Source: CBDCZY01 sp965224745
GTDB lineage: Bacteria > Pseudomonadota > Gammaproteobacteria > Methylococcales > Methylomonadaceae
Assembly (NCBI GenBank): GCA_965224745.1
Contig: CBDCZY010000004.1
Location: 310,001 to 374,000 of the forward strand
DNA: 64,000 bases
Direction: 5' to 3'
This document shows, in pieces, positions 61,633-64,000 of this stretch. The notes beneath the pieces are model-generated. The model saw nothing but the letters and a program-made list of their open reading frames with translations. It was not told where the DNA came from and made no database searches. The position numbers were made by a program, and so were the translations under genes. The first letter of the stretch is position 1, and the number at the start of each line of letters is the position of its first letter.

Positions 61633-61816
61633 ATATACCATGAATAAGTATTGTCTAATTATTTGTTTATGTCGAAAAAAGTCAGATCACTACCCTCTGT
61701 ATCAGCGATGAAATAGCCAAACCAATGGCAACTTACTGTTTACAAATTTAAAAGCAGCGGTTTGGTGAGGAGAAATGAACTACCACAGAGGAATTGATGA
61801 ATCATGCCAGCCTGAT

Positions 61817-62278
61817 TTAGGCTAATTCAGCTGCTCTGTGTTGTTGTTCAGCCTTAAATTGATAACCATCCTGTAAACAATGATCTAACCATTTGACCAA
61901 AAAGTAATTGAGAGACCATTTGTAATTCATGATCTCCAGACTTGATGAAGGGTCTTTGATGACCGAATATACTTCCCGGCGATGATGGTCACTGATGACT
62001 TCAACAGCTCGCGCATCAAGATAAAGCCGCAGTTTTACAGCGGGTTCCAGAAAGTCACCCAATGCTTGGTCAAAACGATGACTAAGCTCAATAGTCAATG
62101 TGTAAGGAGATTTTTCGGTCACAGTCAGGTGAAGATCGGGTTTGCCATTAGCATGACCGGTAACATTATTACAAACCTGGAATAGGTTTGGGATTAGTTG
62201 AATAAGCTTGTTGTAGTTGGACTCGCAAATGTAAAGTAGGCATTCTGATTTGTTGACAGGGGATATTTTAAACATCAT
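61817..62278 (-). CDS. DUF1249 (YqiB-type) protein
   Basis: A 153-residue DUF1249 protein of unknown function, typical of gammaproteobacteria. Characteristic segments: ICESNYNKLIQLIPNL, LTIELSHRF, KLRLYLDARAVEVIS and the C-terminal NYFLVKWLDHCLQDGY. Two adjacent ATGs (62278, 62275) are possible starts; neither has a strong ribosome site, so it may depend on translation of queD, whose stop is 15 bp upstream. Confidence 0.88.
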   Translation of the reverse strand: MMFKISPVNKSECLLYICESNYNKLIQLIPNLFQVCNNVTGHANGKPDLHLTVTEKSPYTLTIELSHRFDQALGDFLEPAVKLRLYLDARAVEVISDHHRREVYSVIKDPSSSLEIMNYKWSLNYFLVKWLDHCLQDGYQFKAEQQHRAAELA

Positions 62279-62293
62279 TAAAGCACAGATAAT

Positions 62294-62698
62294 TTATTGC
62301 TCTTGATAACTGGCATTAGAACTACTTGTTTCCCATAGTGCTACTTTGAGTACATTAAATCCAGCTTGTTTGACATGCTGAAAGATCATTTGTGCCAAAA
62401 TTTCTGCGGTTGGGTGTTCATCAATCGCCATAAAACGTTCGCCGTTCAACTCTAAGGCAGGAATCATCGGGTCATTTCTATGCAACAGTAAATTATGATC
62501 TAACTCTTGATCGATATAATTTTGGGCGCATTGTTTAATATCAGCAAAATCGCATACCATGGCTTGATCATTGAGTTCTATGGCACCGACTGTAATACTG
62601 GCTTTTACACTGTGTCCATGCAGATTTTGGCATTTACCTGGATGCTGCATCAGTCGGTGGCCGTAACAAAAATATACCTCTTTGGTGATCGTGAACAT
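62294..62698 (-). CDS. queD: 6-carboxytetrahydropterin synthase / PTPS family
   Basis: A 134-residue PTPS-fold enzyme. Zinc ligands H14, H27 and H29 (YGHRL; NLHGHS), catalytic C23 (GKCQNLHGH), LDHNLL and EHPTAEILA motifs. In bacteria this family usually makes 6-carboxy-tetrahydropterin for queuosine synthesis. No other que genes are nearby, so the queD symbol rests on family only. Middle gene of a PilZ-queD-DUF1249 minus-strand operon (gaps 24 and 15 bp). Confidence 0.88.
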   Translation of the reverse strand: MFTITKEVYFCYGHRLMQHPGKCQNLHGHSVKASITVGAIELNDQAMVCDFADIKQCAQNYIDQELDHNLLLHRNDPMIPALELNGERFMAIDEHPTAEILAQMIFQHVKQAGFNVLKVALWETSSSNASYQEQ

Positions 62699-62722
62699 GG
62701 TTATTTCGAGTGGGAATGTTTT

Positions 62723-63034
62723 TCAAGAGGCGAGCCCTTCAGCTTTTATGCTTTGGATCGATCCTGCTATCTCATATTTGTTATCTTGAACTTTATTAAC
62801 TCTTACAACTTCAATGTAAGCGGTCATTGGCGGTGTAATACGATTTAAAGGGGTGATTTTTACTTCCAGCGCCTTGCCTAGTTCGATTTCTTTTTCCGTA
62901 AAAAAAGCAATCCCCGCACCACTAAGATTGGCACATTGCCCGAAGTGATGTTGATCAGAGTCGATAAATCGATACGTTAGTTTACAGTCGACGTTCATCC
63001 TTGTATAGCTGCGTTTTTCATCAAGTTCCAACAT
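62723..63034 (-). CDS. PilZ-domain protein
   Basis: A 103-residue single PilZ domain. The cyclic-di-GMP-binding R-x-x-x-R-like segment is KRSYTRMNVD, and the D/NxSxxG motif is NLSGAGIAFF. The first Arg position is thus R-S-Y-T-R, so both arginines are present. It may bind c-di-GMP and act by protein interaction. First gene of the small operon, divergent from trpS. Confidence 0.87.
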   Translation of the reverse strand: MLELDEKRSYTRMNVDCKLTYRFIDSDQHHFGQCANLSGAGIAFFTEKEIELGKALEVKITPLNRITPPMTAYIEVVRVNKVQDNKYEIAGSIQSIKAEGLAS

Positions 63035-63281
63035 TGTTTCTATTCCTTTTTCTATCTAACGATGCAAAATATAATGTGCTAGCAATAGCTTGAAATACAA
63101 AGACTATATATTTATCGCTATTACTTTCCATATTAATAAAGATAGATCACGAGGATAAGAAAAAAAGGCTAATCTGGCTATTAGTTGCTTTTTATGGCAT
63201 ATTTTACAGCTTTTTAGCCGCTGAGATCGTTGTTGTATCAATGTTCTCTATCTGTGGATGTTTTTTAATTTTATCAGTAAT

Positions 63282-64000
63282 ATGACGAAAGCAAGAGTTT
63301 TAACAGGTATCACTACCACTGGAACCCCTCATTTGGGAAATTATGTTGGTGCAATCCGCCCGGCAATCGAAGCCAGTCACAGTGATCAAGTGACGCCATT
63401 TTACTTCCTGGCGGATTATCATGCACTGATTAAATGCCAGGAGCCGGAAAAAGTGAGGCAATCTAGCTTAGAGATAGCCGCCAGTTGGTTGGCGTTAGGA
63501 CTCGATACTGAGAACGCAGTTTTTTATCGCCAATCGGATGTCCCTGAAATCATGGAGTTAACTTGGCTTTTGACGTGTGTTACCGCCAAGGGGCTCATGA
63601 ATCGCGCTCATGCCTACAAAGCATCTGTCGCAGATAACGAGGAGCACGGTGAAAAGGACCCCGATAAAGGAATTACAATGGGTTTATTTAATTATCCGAT
63701 CTTGATGGCGGCCGATATTTTGATATTTAATGCACACCAGGTTCCTGTGGGTAAAGATCAAATCCAACATATCGAGATGGCAAGAGATATTGCCGGTCGG
63801 TTTAACCATATTTACGGCGAGCATTTTGTGTTGCCGGAAGCTGTTATTGCCGATAATGCAGCTACCCTGGCAGGTTTGGATGGACGGAAAATGAGCAAAA
63901 GCTATAACAATACCATCCCTTTGTTTCTGCCCGAGAAAAAACTCAGAAAGATAATTAATAAGATTAAAACCAACTCTCTGGAACCAGGTGAGCCTAAAGA
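63282..64000 (+). CDS. trpS: Tryptophanyl-tRNA synthetase (5' part)
   Basis: The first 239 codons of TrpS; the gene runs off the window. The class I signature appears as TPHLGNYVGAI (HIGH region, residues about 15-25) and GRKMSKSYNN (KMSKS loop), with GLFNYPILMAADIL between. The long KASVADNEEHGEKDPDKG insertion before GLFNYP is the type found in the longer (about 400 residue) TrpS of many gammaproteobacteria. The ATG at 63282 lies 247 bp from the divergent PilZ operon. No leader or T-box-like structure is evident. Confidence 0.94.
   Translation, partial: MTKARVLTGITTTGTPHLGNYVGAIRPAIEASHSDQVTPFYFLADYHALIKCQEPEKVRQSSLEIAASWLALGLDTENAVFYRQSDVPEIMELTWLLTCVTAKGLMNRAHAYKASVADNEEHGEKDPDKGITMGLFNYPILMAADILIFNAHQVPVGKDQIQHIEMARDIAGRFNHIYGEHFVLPEAVIADNAATLAGLDGRKMSKSYNNTIPLFLPEKKLRKIINKIKTNSLEPGEPK

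Noticed and set aside
1..64000. tRNA or rRNA genes
   Set aside because: No cloverleaf with the conserved GTTCGANTC arm or rRNA segment was noticed on either strand, though a covariance search was not possible.

Overview
The window looks like chromosomal DNA of a gammaproteobacterium. The support is FeoABC, a YqiB-type DUF1249 protein, the EF-P paralogue EfpL, a DUF1974-type FadE, and dispersed palindromes such as GGTTCCCACGC-AGA-GCGTGGGAACC, which I associate with Methylococcales and Thiotrichales genomes. Genus and species cannot be fixed from the sequence alone. Housekeeping blocks lie at the edges and in the middle (fatty-acid beta-oxidation operon, efpL, feoABC, queD/DUF1249/PilZ, trpS). 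Between them are accessory blocks rich in insertion sequences, defence or recognition systems and decayed genes.

Layout. 0.3-7.6 kb: a secreted barrel-like protein, a homocysteine methyltransferase, a large secreted beta-propeller-like protein and a run of small enzymes (three GNATs, cupin, SnoaL-like, C39-like). 7.9-16.1 kb (minus strand): a small secreted protein, then a tightly coupled fadD-fadA-fadN-fadE operon. 16.3-16.9 kb: a decayed HD-domain phosphohydrolase. 17.0-26.4 kb: a diversity-generating retroelement (DGR) with a membrane-anchored NACHT NTPase fused to an FGE-sulfatase (C-type lectin fold) domain carrying variable repeat VR1, a reverse transcriptase, Avd, the template repeat TR, a second NACHT gene broken by an IS1380-family element, and a second FGE protein carrying VR2. 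26.7-30.8 kb (minus): a double-glycine-leader cationic peptide with its HlyD-type adaptor and C39-peptidase ABC exporter. 31.1 kb: efpL. 32.0-48.7 kb: a BREX type 3-like locus (brxF, brxC, an AlbA_2 accessory gene, pglX, brxHII, pglZ, brxA). Its pglX is split by an ISKra4-like element, and an inverted-repeat-flanked DUF559 cassette is lodged at the start of brxHII. 48.8-51.1 kb: a 2OG-Fe(II) oxygenase. 51.1-52.4 kb: decayed mobile DNA. 52.6-58.0 kb: a Fap-like functional-amyloid cluster (outer-membrane barrel, periplasmic C39 peptidase, two small secreted proteins with GG motifs, a repeat-rich fibril-like protein and an OmpR-type regulator). 58.1-64.0 kb: a transposase remnant, feoCBA with a Fur box, DUF1249-queD-PilZ, and the 5' part of trpS.

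The most striking system is the DGR. One 109-bp template (21496-21604) matches two variable repeats (19855-19963 and 26284-26392). All 33 differences fall at template adenines (17 to G, 16 to T, none to C), and all 77 non-A positions are identical in the three copies. The variable residues sit at the C-terminus of FGE/lectin-fold domains linked to membrane-anchored NACHT NTPases, so the locus appears to diversify the sensor end of a STAND-type recognition or conflict system. One target is a single fused protein. In the other, the NTPase and sensor are separate reading frames overlapping by GTGA, and the NTPase frame has since been cut by an IS.

Other connected observations: both large defence-type loci (DGR-NACHT and BREX) carry clean IS insertions with target duplications, and removing the IS restores the frame exactly. 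The amyloid cluster pairs a periplasmic C39 protease with two secreted proteins that contain double-glycine motifs. The BREX helicase borrows its translation-start region from the end of a DUF559 mobile cassette.
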